Shown here one piece after another: positions 8,186-16,325 of a DNA stretch of 44,440 nt. The notes under the pieces are model-generated. The model did not search any database. It saw only the letters and a list, made by a program, of their open reading frames with translations, and was not told the DNA's origin. Numbering within the stretch: position 1 is the first letter of the stretch; each line of letters opens with the position of its first letter. Made by a program: the position numbers and the translations under genes. The stretch comes from Chloroflexota bacterium (GTDB lineage: Bacteria; Chloroflexota; Anaerolineae; Anaerolineales; UBA4823), in contig CP070764.1 in NCBI GenBank assembly GCA_020349245.1, positions 3,134,952 to 3,179,391 of the forward strand. Reading direction: 5' to 3'.

Positions 8186-8551
8186 CTACCATTTCGGATC
8201 TTCGGTCAGCTGGTATGTTGTTCCGCAATATGGACAGGAAACAACTGGTGCTCCCGCGACCATGGTCACATTGTCAGGTGATAATTCACCACCACACGAT
8301 TGGCATTTGAAGCTATCCAACTCTACGTTTGCAGGGAGATCGATATTAAGGGTGACATTTTGCTCAGCGGCCGCCTGCCGTTTTAGTCGACCAGCAAACC
8401 AGATCAAGCCAAATCCTATTCCAACGCTGATTAATCCGGTAATTAGCCACCCGGAATTAAATTCTGTTCCAAATGCAGCCCAGATAAAGAGAACGCCAAA
8501 AAGTAGCACAATCGCCGCAGCGATATAGGCAATAATCCTTCCAGCTGTCAT
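8186..8551 (-). CDS. Membrane-anchored zinc-ribbon protein
   Basis: A 121-residue protein with two N-terminal membrane helices (about 5-27 and 33-54, short loop with NSGW) and a cytoplasmic zinc ribbon, CQSCGGELS then CPYCGTTYQL, four cysteines in two CxxC knuckles. AAAGGAGG lies 7 bases before the ATG. It is the first gene of the leftward operon and ends 52 bp before the DUF2207-like gene. Function is unknown; the shared operon and the shared membrane location suggest it acts with that protein. Confidence 0.82.
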   Translation of the reverse strand: MTAGRIIAYIAAAIVLLFGVLFIWAAFGTEFNSGWLITGLISVGIGFGLIWFAGRLKRQAAAEQNVTLNIDLPANVELDSFKCQSCGGELSPDNVTMVAGAPVVSCPYCGTTYQLTEDPKW

Positions 8552-8574
8552 AGAAGCCTCCTTTTACTGCTCTT

Positions 8575-8612
8575 AGTTTACTCACCTATTGAAAATGTCA
8601 CAAGTGACTTTT
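8575..8612 (-). promoter_or_regulatory. Promoter with overlapping palindrome for the radical-SAM operon
   Basis: On the minus strand TTGTGA (8603-8598) and TAAACT (8580-8575) are 17 bp apart. The -35 box sits inside the dyad GTCAC-AA-GTGAC (8597-8608), flanked by A and T tracts, so a regulator bound there would cover the -35. The same dyad could act as a weak terminator for the phoU-side transcript. Assignments are by eye. Confidence 0.45.
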
Positions 8613-8689
8613 GACTATTTTATGATCTAAATTTGTCAGAAAATATTGGAACGTTTGAGATTTCGCGTGTGTGGAAGGTGGATCAGCAT

Positions 8690-9391
8690 TTACCAGGGTT
8701 CATCAGAAAACCACTCATCATCGGTGCGGTCCATTTCAAGGATTTCTCCTGTTACAACAAACACGATTCGCTCACATACATTTGTGACGCGGTCGGCCAC
8801 GCGCTCAAGATTATGTGCCGCCCACAAGAGATGGTTGGCCTGGTCAACAGTGGATGGATTGGCGATCATTTGATCCATCAGGTCCCGATAAATACGATTG
8901 TAATATGCATCTACTTGATCATCCTGGTCTGGGATCAGGCGTGCAGATTGAGCATCACGTTCTGCAAAGGCTTGAAGGGCTTTGTGAAGCATATCGATGC
9001 ACACGTCTGCCATTGGCGGGATCTGATCAATTGACTTAGGCAACTCGTCTTTTCCAATGCGGACGGTTATGCGGGCGATCCCTTTGGCATAGTCACCCAT
9101 CCGTTCAAGCTCTGTGGTGACCTCAAGGATCGCGGCGAGTAAGCGTAAATCTCGGGCCATTGGCTGCTGGGTGGCAATCAAAGTGATCACGTCTTCTTCT
9201 ATTTCAAAATGCCTCTTATTGATCTCTCTATCTTTGTCATAAATTAACTTTGCTTCATCAGTATTTTGATGTTTCAGGGCAGCAACCGCATTTCGAAGGG
9301 AATCTTCAACCATGCTGCCCTGGTTGAGAACTCGTTTGAGGATATCTTCAATTGCACGATCTAAGGTTTCACGGGGGGATATCGTTGTCAT
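8690..9391 (-). CDS. phoU: Phosphate uptake regulator PhoU (first copy)
   Basis: A 233-residue all-helical protein with the two repeats of the PhoU family. The metal-binding acidic segments are seen as TTELERMGDYAKGIAR (first repeat) and AHNLERVADRVTNVCER (second). PhoU links the Pst transporter to phosphate signalling and restrains uptake. AAAGGAGA precedes the ATG. It is the last gene of the leftward pst group, 35 bp after pstB. A close homologue lies at 14251. Confidence 0.96.
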   Translation of the reverse strand: MTTISPRETLDRAIEDILKRVLNQGSMVEDSLRNAVAALKHQNTDEAKLIYDKDREINKRHFEIEEDVITLIATQQPMARDLRLLAAILEVTTELERMGDYAKGIARITVRIGKDELPKSIDQIPPMADVCIDMLHKALQAFAERDAQSARLIPDQDDQVDAYYNRIYRDLMDQMIANPSTVDQANHLLWAAHNLERVADRVTNVCERIVFVVTGEILEMDRTDDEWFSDEPW

Positions 9392-9426
9392 ATTCTCCTT
9401 TAGCCTCCTCCGATGGTGTGGGACTC

Positions 9427-10209
9427 TTATCCAAAGCGACCTTCAATATAATCCGCGGTTTGTTTGATCTTTGGGTTGGTAAACATCTCCTTACCAATGG
9501 CATATTCGACCAGCTCACCCTGGAGGAAAAATGCCGCATAGTCTGCAGTGCGCGCTGCTTGTTGAACGGAATGGGGGACTAAAACGATAGTGTAAATCTT
9601 CTTCAATTCCTGCAAGGAGGCTTCGACTTTGCCTGTTGAAATTGGATCAAGTCCAGAAGTGGGCTCATCGAGAAGGAGGACCTCTGGTTCTAGCGCAAGG
9701 CTTCGAGCGATGCACAAGCGCTGTTGCTGGCCGCCGGAAAGGTCAACAGCCGGGTCATCGAGTCGATCTTTTACCTCTTCCCAGAGTGCCGCTTGCTTCA
9801 GGCTGCGTTCAACAGCTTGATCTAATTGGCTTTTCTTTCGTTCGCCGGCAATTTCCAGGCCGTAGGTTAGATTTTGACGGATACTCATTGGTAAAACAAC
9901 TGGCCTTGCAAATACCATACCTACTCGGCGTCGCAAGTTGGTCACATCTAATTTGGGATTGAGAATATCGATAAAATCCCCCGAATTAGAGAACAAGTGA
10001 ACCTTTCCAGATAATTTGATTACACTGGTGAGATCATTCAGGCGGTTTAGAACCCGCAGATAGCTGGATTTACCACCGCCAGCGGGACCGAATAAAACAG
10101 AGATTGAATTTTCAGGGATATCTAAATTGATATCTCTCAGTGACTCCGTGCCATCTGAATATTGTAAATCCAGATGTTCTGTGACAATTTTGTTTCTCTT
10201 AGTATCCAT
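9427..10209 (-). CDS. pstB: Phosphate ABC transporter ATPase PstB (divergent copy)
   Basis: A 260-residue ABC ATPase started at ATG 10209 (a TTG one codon earlier is also open). Walker A is FGPAGGGKSSYL, signature [15 protein letters not shown], Walker B VLLLDEPTSGLDP. The H-loop reads VLVPHSVQQAAR where PstB usually has a Thr-His-Asn-Met. The end ADYIEGRFG is typical PstB. It sits between pstA and phoU, so it is the partner of PstCA in this operon. Compared with the second copy at 13026 it departs more from the PstB norm at Walker A and the H-loop. Confidence 0.94.
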   Translation of the reverse strand: MDTKRNKIVTEHLDLQYSDGTESLRDINLDIPENSISVLFGPAGGGKSSYLRVLNRLNDLTSVIKLSGKVHLFSNSGDFIDILNPKLDVTNLRRRVGMVFARPVVLPMSIRQNLTYGLEIAGERKKSQLDQAVERSLKQAALWEEVKDRLDDPAVDLSGGQQQRLCIARSLALEPEVLLLDEPTSGLDPISTGKVEASLQELKKIYTIVLVPHSVQQAARTADYAAFFLQGELVEYAIGKEMFTNPKIKQTADYIEGRFG

Positions 10210-10235
10210 CAAATTAAAAATTCTTCAGGGACATA

Positions 10236-11102
10236 TTACCACTGCCGGCGAGCCCTGGCGCGGGAACGAATGATAGTGGCTAAAAGGTTCATTCCCAGCA
10301 CAAAAAATAGTAAAACCAAAGCAGTGCCGTATTGTATTTCGGATGACATGCCAGGGACTTGGGTAGAGATAACATAGAGGTGATAAGGCAAAGCCATGGT
10401 TGGGTCGAAAACGGAGGAGGGCAATCTCGGCAGGAAAAAAACGGCTGCGGTAAATAATATCGGAGCTGTCTCACCAGCAGCCCTTTCCAATCCCAGAATG
10501 ACGCCTGTCAGCATACCAGGGAGAGCCTGGGGGAGGACGATCCTGCGTATTGTCTGCCATTGGGTTGCCCCAACAGATATGCTGACAACCCGGAAGGATT
10601 GGGGGACAGCCCGCAGGGCTTCCTCGGTTGTTGTTATGATAACGGGTAAAGTCATAATAGCCAAGGTCAAAGCCCCCGCGAGAATGCTGATCCCAAAATT
10701 CAGGAAGATCACAAATAATCCAAGTCCAAATAATCCGTAAACAACAGATGGAATCCCGGCCAGATTAATAATCGCGATGCGGATTATTTGTGTCCAGCGG
10801 TTATCGCTGGCGTACTCCGCCAGATATATTGCAGCGCCAATACCAAGGGGGGTAACAACAATTGCACAGAGCATCGTGAGGAAGAAAGTTCCAATGACAG
10901 CTGGCAAGATACCCCCCGAGCGCATGCCATCACTTGGAAATCCGGTAATGAATTCCCAAGATATCGCCGGAGCTCCTTTATATACGATGTAAGCGATAAT
11001 CGCGATTATTGGCAATACGGAAACGATTGCCACCAGGCGTAAGAAAATAAATCCAAGCCGTTGGGTAAGGTTTCTTCGTTGAGGAGAAGTTCTGGATTTC
11101 AT
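10236..11102 (-). CDS. pstA: Phosphate ABC transporter permease PstA
   Basis: A 288-residue inner-membrane permease with about six helices. The BPD_transp_1 EAA-type loop is seen at SISVGATQWQTIRRIVLPQALPG (about 193-215), which contacts PstB. The N-terminus is basic and cytoplasmic. Its ATG overlaps the pstC stop by four bases (11099-11102). The C-terminus ends in an Arg-rich cytoplasmic tail. Confidence 0.96.
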   Translation of the reverse strand: MKSRTSPQRRNLTQRLGFIFLRLVAIVSVLPIIAIIAYIVYKGAPAISWEFITGFPSDGMRSGGILPAVIGTFFLTMLCAIVVTPLGIGAAIYLAEYASDNRWTQIIRIAIINLAGIPSVVYGLFGLGLFVIFLNFGISILAGALTLAIMTLPVIITTTEEALRAVPQSFRVVSISVGATQWQTIRRIVLPQALPGMLTGVILGLERAAGETAPILFTAAVFFLPRLPSSVFDPTMALPYHLYVISTQVPGMSSEIQYGTALVLLFFVLGMNLLATIIRSRARARRQW

Positions 11103-11995
11103 GAGAGGATTCGCTCCGAGCGTTTTTTACGCCGAAACACGAACGTCGAGGCAGTGACATTGACAACTAAAGCGATGACAAATAATACAATTCCAATAAA
11201 AAAGAGGACATGGTAATGAGTACTGCCATTAGCAACTTCGCCCATTTCAGCAGCGATGGTGGCAGTCATGGTCCTCGTAGGATTGATCAACGTCTTCAGT
11301 CCCTGTGGCATCATTGGTGCATTCCCGGTGACCATCAGGACAACCATGGTCTCACCAATCGCTCGACCGATACCAAGCATGATTGCAGTGAGAACGCCTG
11401 ATTTTGCGGCGGGCAATGTCACACGCCAGATGGTTTGCCACTCTGTTGCACCAAGTGCCAGAGCTGCATCCCGGTAACTCTTTGGAACAGCATCGAGTGC
11501 GTCTTCTGAAATGGAAACGATAGTTGGAAGTGCTATGCCAGCTAAGATCAGGGAACCCGTAAGGGCTGAAAGTCCAGTGGGCAGGCTCATCAATTCACGC
11601 AGATACTGCGAGAGGATGAGCAACCCCAAGAAACCCAGAACAACTGATGGAAAACCGCCCAGCAATTCGACGAGTGGTTTGAGGATTTCTTTGGTACTGC
11701 GGGAAGCGATCTCTGAAATATAGATCGCAGTTAGCAAGCCAAGAGGCACAGAAATTATAAGAGCGCCGACTGTAACTGCAAATGATCCTACCAATAAGGG
11801 TAAAATACCAAAATAATCCTCAATAGGATACCAGCGTGTCTTGATAAATTCTCCTAACGGTACTTCGACAAATGTTGGTAAACCCTCGCTGAGCAAGAAA
11901 TAAAAAATCAGAAGGACAAAGATGATCGCTGAATATCCAGTGATTTTGATCAGCGCATTGACAAATGGTTCAAAATTGATTCGTGGAATCTGCAT
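11099..11995 (-). CDS. pstC: Phosphate ABC transporter permease PstC
   Basis: A 298-residue permease, with PstA forming the phosphate channel. Several membrane helices are clear and the EAA loop is ALALGATEWQTIWRVTLPAA. The stretch GGFPSVVLGFLGLLIL and the long loop with TRWYPIEDYFGILPLL are PstC-typical. It is preceded by pstS with a 55-bp gap containing CACCTCCCGC, the ribosome site in reverse. Confidence 0.96.
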   Translation of the reverse strand: MQIPRINFEPFVNALIKITGYSAIIFVLLIFYFLLSEGLPTFVEVPLGEFIKTRWYPIEDYFGILPLLVGSFAVTVGALIISVPLGLLTAIYISEIASRSTKEILKPLVELLGGFPSVVLGFLGLLILSQYLRELMSLPTGLSALTGSLILAGIALPTIVSISEDALDAVPKSYRDAALALGATEWQTIWRVTLPAAKSGVLTAIMLGIGRAIGETMVVLMVTGNAPMMPQGLKTLINPTRTMTATIAAEMGEVANGSTHYHVLFFIGIVLFVIALVVNVTASTFVFRRKKRSERILS

Positions 11996-12050
11996 TTAAC
12001 ACCTCCCGCGTCAGATTCTCTGCTGGCTTGATAAGCAATATCTAAACATT

Positions 12051-12944
12051 TTATGGTAATGGGATAGGTACGAAACCCAGCTCGTTGACGATCTCCTGGG
12101 CTTCTTTTGAGAATATCCAATCCATGTATGTTTGAACGAATCCAGCTGGAGTACCTGCGGTATACATGTACAAGTCCCTGGCGATTGGATATGTCCCATC
12201 ATTTACCGTTTCAGAAGATGGGTAGATGTAATTCAAATCTTCACCTACTCCAGCCGAGACAGCGATCACTTTCATATCTGGGGTGACATATCCCAACCCA
12301 TCATAGCCTATGGCATTCGGATTGGTTCGAATTTCAGCACCGATCACCTCAGAAGAGGGAAGTAAAAGGGTATCGGTGGAGAATAAAGTCTTATCATCTT
12401 TCATACCCAGGCGTAAAACTTCTTCCAGGAAATAAACGTGGGTACCTGAATTTGTCTCCCTAGAAAGTTTTACAATAGGTCGATCTTCGCCCCCAATCTC
12501 TTTCCAATTGATAATCTTCCCGCTGTAAATGTCTGAGAGCTGCTGAAGGGTAAGCTGGTCTATCGGGTTGTTCGGATTGACGATTACCGCAATTGCATCT
12601 TTTGCAACGACAAATTCAACTGGATCGATTCCATTTGCTTGAGAATTTTCAATCTCTTCCGGCTTGATCTGCCGGGAGGCGTTTGCAATATCGGTTGTTT
12701 TGTTGATTAACGAGGCGATTCCGGTGCCTGATCCGCCTCCAGAGACAGAGATATTTGCCTGGGGGTTCTCTTGCTGGTATCTTTCTGCCCAGGCAAGGGC
12801 CAGGTTGACCATCGTGTCTGATCCAACATTATTCAGATATTCGTTTATACCAGAGGGTGGTGGTTCTTCTCCGTCAGATTGCGAAGAGCATGCAACCAGC
12901 GAGAAGAGAATAAGTATAATTATAAGATGGATAGTTGATCGCAT
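12051..12944 (-). CDS. pstS: Phosphate-binding lipoprotein PstS
   Basis: A 297-residue periplasmic-type phosphate-binding protein. From ATG 12944 it has a lipoprotein signal peptide (Arg2, hydrophobic 6-17, lipobox LVAC) and a Ser/Glu/Pro-rich spacer. The mature protein has the PBP_like_2 fold with VGSDTMVNLALAWAE, SGGGSGTGIASL and SRETNSGTHVYF phosphate-binding loops. The frame stays open to 12989, but the longer start would place a promoter dyad inside the gene and spoil the signal peptide, so I prefer 12944. It is the first gene of pstSCAB-phoU. Confidence 0.93.
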   Translation of the reverse strand: MRSTIHLIIILILFSLVACSSQSDGEEPPPSGINEYLNNVGSDTMVNLALAWAERYQQENPQANISVSGGGSGTGIASLINKTTDIANASRQIKPEEIENSQANGIDPVEFVVAKDAIAVIVNPNNPIDQLTLQQLSDIYSGKIINWKEIGGEDRPIVKLSRETNSGTHVYFLEEVLRLGMKDDKTLFSTDTLLLPSSEVIGAEIRTNPNAIGYDGLGYVTPDMKVIAVSAGVGEDLNYIYPSSETVNDGTYPIARDLYMYTAGTPAGFVQTYMDWIFSKEAQEIVNELGFVPIPLP

Positions 12945-12948
12945 CCAA

Positions 12949-12980
12949 GTGATTATAGCAATAATCACCTTTCGAAACAA
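12949..12980 (-). promoter_or_regulatory. pstS promoter with inverted repeat, probably leaderless
   Basis: The dyad GTGATTAT-agca-ATAATCAC (12949-12968) contains a perfect minus-strand TATAAT (12957-12952); TTGTTT at 12980-12975 is a weak -35 at 17 bp. Only 7 nt separate TATAAT from the pstS ATG, so transcription should begin at or next to the start codon. No Shine-Dalgarno sequence is present. A repressor or activator on the dyad would cover the -10. Confidence 0.5.
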
Positions 12981-12990
12981 GTAATACATA

Positions 12991-13018
12991 TTGGCGACTG
13001 AAAATTATCGATTAAAAT
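12991..13018 (+). promoter_or_regulatory. Promoter of the second pstB, probably leaderless
   Basis: TTGGCG (12991-12996) and TAAAAT (13013-13018) with 16 bp between, and ATG 7 nt after the -10. No Shine-Dalgarno sequence. The geometry mirrors the divergent pstS promoter on the other strand. Confidence 0.45.
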
Positions 13019-13025
13019 ATTGAAC

Positions 13026-13793
13026 ATGTCATCAGACCAACTTTCATTCGAAGTAAAGAATCTAGATTTCTATTATGGCACCTTTAAAGCGTTAATAGAT
13101 ATTAACATAAATATCAAGTCTCGGGCGGTTACAGCTCTGATAGGTCCTTCTGGTTGTGGAAAATCAACTTTTTTGCGTTGCTTAAACCGAATGAACGATA
13201 CGATTCCTGGGGCTAGTGTCGAAGGTCAAATCTTGCTTGAAGGCGAAGATATTTATGCACCCGGAGTGGATTTGACCGATCTGCGAAAAAGGGTTGGTAT
13301 GGTCTTTCAGAAGCCGAACCCGTTTTCAAAATCAATATTTGATAATGTTGCTTTTGGTCCCAGGGTTCAAGGATTGGTGAATAGCAAGAAAGACTTGGGA
13401 GAGCTTGTAGAAAAGAGCCTGGTTAATGCGGCCTTATGGGACGAAGTGAAGGATAATCTTGATGATGACGCGCTGGGTTTATCTCTCGGGGAACAACAGC
13501 GGTTATGCATTGCCAGGGTCCTGGCTGTAGAACCTGATGTAATCTTGATGGATGAGCCTGCTTCGGCCCTTGATCCAATCGCAACAGGAAAAATCGAAGA
13601 GTTAATTGCCTCGCTTAAGGAAAATTACACGATTGTTATCGTCACGCACAACATGCAGCAAGCTGCAAGGGTATCTGACGAGACTGGATTATTCTGGTTG
13701 GGCGAGCTGATAGAATTCTCGCCAACAGAGAAGATGTTCACTGTACCGGAAAAGAAATTAACTGAGGATTATATAACTGGCAGAATGGGATGA
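13026..13793 (+). CDS. pstB: Phosphate ABC transporter ATPase PstB (second copy, divergent)
   Basis: A 255-residue PstB with canonical Walker [20 protein letters not shown], Walker [14 protein letters not shown] and H-loop [18 protein letters not shown]. The ABC signature is [13 protein letters not shown] instead of LSGGQ. It is transcribed alone and away from pstS, from the shared divergent region. Started at ATG 13026, since the TTG at 13020 overlaps the -10 box. Two PstB proteins for a single PstCA pair suggest alternative ATPase subunits under different phosphate states; that is inference. Confidence 0.94.
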   Translation: MSSDQLSFEVKNLDFYYGTFKALIDININIKSRAVTALIGPSGCGKSTFLRCLNRMNDTIPGASVEGQILLEGEDIYAPGVDLTDLRKRVGMVFQKPNPFSKSIFDNVAFGPRVQGLVNSKKDLGELVEKSLVNAALWDEVKDNLDDDALGLSLGEQQRLCIARVLAVEPDVILMDEPASALDPIATGKIEELIASLKENYTIVIVTHNMQQAARVSDETGLFWLGELIEFSPTEKMFTVPEKKLTEDYITGRMG

Positions 13794-13820
13794 GAGAAGT
13801 TTATCTCCGAGACTGTGCGA

Positions 13821-14237
13821 TCAAATCTCATTCAATAATTGGGGGATTTTTAGTCTGATTTCGTCCCGTACCTGGCGGAATTTTTCCAGGACTAGCTCGG
13901 TGTCGTCCTGGAACTGAGCAGGATCAGGAAATGGTACGTGAATTTGATGTCCGGGATAAAGCCAAACCGGGCATTCTTCTGCCGCAGAATCACATACGGT
14001 GACAACCAGATCAAAATGCCGATCCCGGAATTTAGCAAGATCTTTTGAATATCCCTGGTGGAAAATCCCAATTTCTTCGAGAACCTGTACAGTGAATCGA
14101 TGAACATGTCCTGCAGGTTTTGTGCCGGCACTGAAAGCATGCCATCCGTTGTTCGGATCAGCATTGACAATCGCTTCAGCAATTTGTGATCGACAGGAGT
14201 TGCCGGTGCAGAGAAAAAGTACACTGCGTTGCCCCAT
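13821..14237 (-). CDS. arsC: Thioredoxin-coupled arsenate reductase / low-MW phosphatase family
   Basis: A 138-residue LMW-PTP-fold protein. The P-loop is C10-TGNSC-R16, and a redox pair C82/C89 lies in VTVCDSAAEECPVW; C10, C82 and C89 coincide in number with the catalytic triad of the staphylococcal pI258 ArsC. DPAQ near residue 111 is also family-typical. It reduces arsenate to arsenite using thioredoxin. It lies just after phoU (13 bp gap) and converges on pstB. No arsenite exporter or ArsR is in the window, so its place in a phosphate locus may reflect arsenate entry through Pst. Confidence 0.9.
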   Translation of the reverse strand: MGQRSVLFLCTGNSCRSQIAEAIVNADPNNGWHAFSAGTKPAGHVHRFTVQVLEEIGIFHQGYSKDLAKFRDRHFDLVVTVCDSAAEECPVWLYPGHQIHVPFPDPAQFQDDTELVLEKFRQVRDEIRLKIPQLLNEI

Positions 14238-14250
14238 ATTTTGGTTGTGG

Positions 14251-14961
14251 TCAATCCCGGTATTTTCTCTCTAACTTGGCCAGCTCATCGTCTATATGGT
14301 CGAGTTCCCGCATTTCACCCGTGACCATATAGATGGTCCGTTCGCAGATATTGGTCACCCGATCTGCCACACGCTCGAGATTGTGTGCTGCCCAGAGCAG
14401 ATAATTGGCACGATCGATGGTGGAAGTATCGTCGATCATGTACGTCACTAGTTCTCGATAGACCTGGTTGTAAAGAGAGTCGACAATCTCATCTTCTTGG
14501 GGAATATTCCTGGCTGATTCTGCATCACCGGAGACGAATGCACTCAATGCCCTATAAAGCATATCTATCCCCAAATCTGCCATGCGGGGGATGTCAATCA
14601 AAGGTTTGACAAGCGGTTCATCACCCATGAGGATGTTGATTCGAGCGATGCCTTTAGCGTAATCCCCAATTCGCTCCAATTCAGTCACGATCTCCAAAAC
14701 GGCCGCCAGTAGTCGCAGGTCCTTTGCCATCGGCTGCTGGGTGGCGATCAGCACAATGCATTTGTCTTCGATCTCAAAATGCTTGGCATTGATATCTTGG
14801 TCGGCAAAATATACACGGTGTGAGGCTTCCATGTCTCGTTGCTTTAAGGATTCTACTGATTCTCGAATCGCATCTTCAACCATGCTGCCTAATTGGAGTA
14901 CATCATCCAGTACTTCTTGGATGGCTCGATCGAGGGTTTCCCTTGGATTAATTGTCGTCAT
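14251..14961 (-). CDS. phoU: Phosphate uptake regulator PhoU (second copy)
   Basis: A 236-residue PhoU homologue close to the copy at 8690. It has the same N-terminus (TINPRETLDRAIQEVL) and the acidic metal sites TELERIGDYAKGIARI and AHNLERVADRVTNICER. ATG 14961 is preceded by AGGAG; a possible -10 TACAAT lies at 14986-14981. Co-transcribed with arsC. Two PhoU proteins flank a locus with two PstB proteins, hinting at matched regulator-ATPase pairs. Confidence 0.95.
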   Translation of the reverse strand: MTTINPRETLDRAIQEVLDDVLQLGSMVEDAIRESVESLKQRDMEASHRVYFADQDINAKHFEIEDKCIVLIATQQPMAKDLRLLAAVLEIVTELERIGDYAKGIARINILMGDEPLVKPLIDIPRMADLGIDMLYRALSAFVSGDAESARNIPQEDEIVDSLYNQVYRELVTYMIDDTSTIDRANYLLWAAHNLERVADRVTNICERTIYMVTGEMRELDHIDDELAKLERKYRD

Positions 14962-15518
14962 CAATACTTCTCCTACATCAATTGTAACACTGATAAAATT
15001 TGGATAATCTTCTCGGCAAATGGGAATTTATCCTCGAAATTCATAATGCTAATGGCTGCTCTCAACTCAACTGTTGATTTATAAATGCGAATATTGATAA
15101 ATGTGCATGAAATTTATTTTCTGCCCTCCCATCAGTGGCAGTGGGAGGTTGCGGAGAATAATACGAACACTCAAGCCGAGATGTCATTTTCCATTTCCAA
15201 TCACTCTCTTAGCGCGAAGTTTGAGGGTTCATCTAGTATCGAGCCATCCTCAAATATTATCTTTGGCATGATCACCTCACCACCATTTAATTAACGGATA
15301 TACTTCATCGCCTCATTATTTCGGTCAATTCTAATATCTTTTTTGTTCGAACATAATCAGCACACCAATCAGCACCGTAGACCTTAATCTTAGATTCTGG
15401 CGTTTTAATCTCCAACTTCGGTAAATATTTCAGGTTGGATGTATTTATTGATTAATTTGGTTACATTATAATTAAATTCAGTATCCCTTGCTTTCCGGAT
15501 CTCTCGGTTTTATGCATC
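14962..15518. other. 557-bp region without an intact gene
   Basis: Holds the phoU upstream region (14962-15010), the glutaredoxin relic, a hairpin CCTCCCA/TGGGAGG at about 15126-15149 without a T run, and AT-rich DNA before the DUF72 gene with a TATAAT at 15467-15472. Small open frames here lack coding character. Confidence 0.6.
15201..15415 (-). pseudogene. Decayed glutaredoxin/mycoredoxin-like gene
   Basis: Reading leftward, one frame gives KIKVYGADWCADYVRTKKIL, the N-terminal strand and WCxx active-site helix of a mycoredoxin-type glutaredoxin. A second frame then gives DRNNEAMKYIR, a TAA stop, LNGGEVIMPKIIF and EDGSILDEPSNFALRE, matching the usual C-terminal half of that family (VPTIVFPDGS..EPSN). 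Between the halves about ten residues are missing and the frame shifts; the second active-site Cys reads Tyr; no ATG start remains (TTG 15415 possible). The 22-codon piece starting at ATG 15269 has a good ribosome site (GTGAGG), but it begins in mid-domain and is probably a relic. Confidence 0.7.
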
Positions 15519-16304
15519 ATGGTGGATTTTTATATTGGGACAATGGGTTTTTCATACAGGGATTGGGCGGGCCCTTTCTATCCACCTGGATTACCAGTAA
15601 GTGAATTTTTATCATACTATAACCGGATTTTCAACGCCGTGGAGATTGATTCAACTTTCTACGGGACACCTGGTCTTACCTCTGTGATACGCTGGCGGGA
15701 AAGTACAGCGAATAAATTTAGGATTTGCCTCAAGGTCCCCAGGGTGATTACGCACGATTCTGGATTGGTGGGTGCTGATGAGGAGATGGTAAGATTCAAA
15801 GATGTCATTTCAAATTTACAAGAAAAACTTGGAGTAGTCTTACTCCAATTTCCACCATCGTTCTCAAATGAAAATACAATCCTGCTCGGTGATTTCCTGA
15901 AAACTCACTGTATGGATATGCGATTTGCAGTTGAATTCCGGCATCCATCCTGGTACATCCCCCAAACAGCTGACATGCTGTCAGAATTAGATATCTGTTG
16001 GGTGGCTACTGAATTCACTGGAGTACCAAGGATTGTCGAAATCACAACGGATATTATCTTTGTTCGACTCGTAGGAAAACACGGACGTTTTCGTACCCAT
16101 GACAAAGAACAAATCGATGTAACCCCTAAATTGGAAGATTGGTGGGAATGGATCCGCTCAGAAATTGATAGAATACGGGAGGTTTATGTATTCTTTAATG
16201 ACGATTTTTCCGGGCATGCACCGGCTTCAGCTAATCGATTGAAGGAGATCGTCGGGTTGCCTGTTGTGAAACTCGTGCAACCAAAACAATTACGATTAAT
16301 CTAG
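15519..16304 (+). CDS. DUF72 family TIM-barrel protein
   Basis: A 261-residue protein of the DUF72 (YecE-like) family. Family marks are FYIGTMGFSYRDWAGPFYPP at the start, a central LQFPPSF, AVEFRHPSWY, FVRLVGKHGRF and the C-terminal FFNDDFSGHAPASANRL. The biochemical role of DUF72 is not established. ATG 15519 has no clear ribosome site. It is followed 21 bp later by the heme A synthase gene. Confidence 0.9.
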   Translation: MVDFYIGTMGFSYRDWAGPFYPPGLPVSEFLSYYNRIFNAVEIDSTFYGTPGLTSVIRWRESTANKFRICLKVPRVITHDSGLVGADEEMVRFKDVISNLQEKLGVVLLQFPPSFSNENTILLGDFLKTHCMDMRFAVEFRHPSWYIPQTADMLSELDICWVATEFTGVPRIVEITTDIIFVRLVGKHGRFRTHDKEQIDVTPKLEDWWEWIRSEIDRIREVYVFFNDDFSGHAPASANRLKEIVGLPVVKLVQPKQLRLI

Positions 16305-16325
16305 AAAGGAGTGGGGAGCAGGGGC

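Noticed and set aside
8633..9034. 133-codon open frame on the plus strand
   Set aside because: Fully antisense to phoU, which has clear family motifs; no ribosome site and no recognisable fold.
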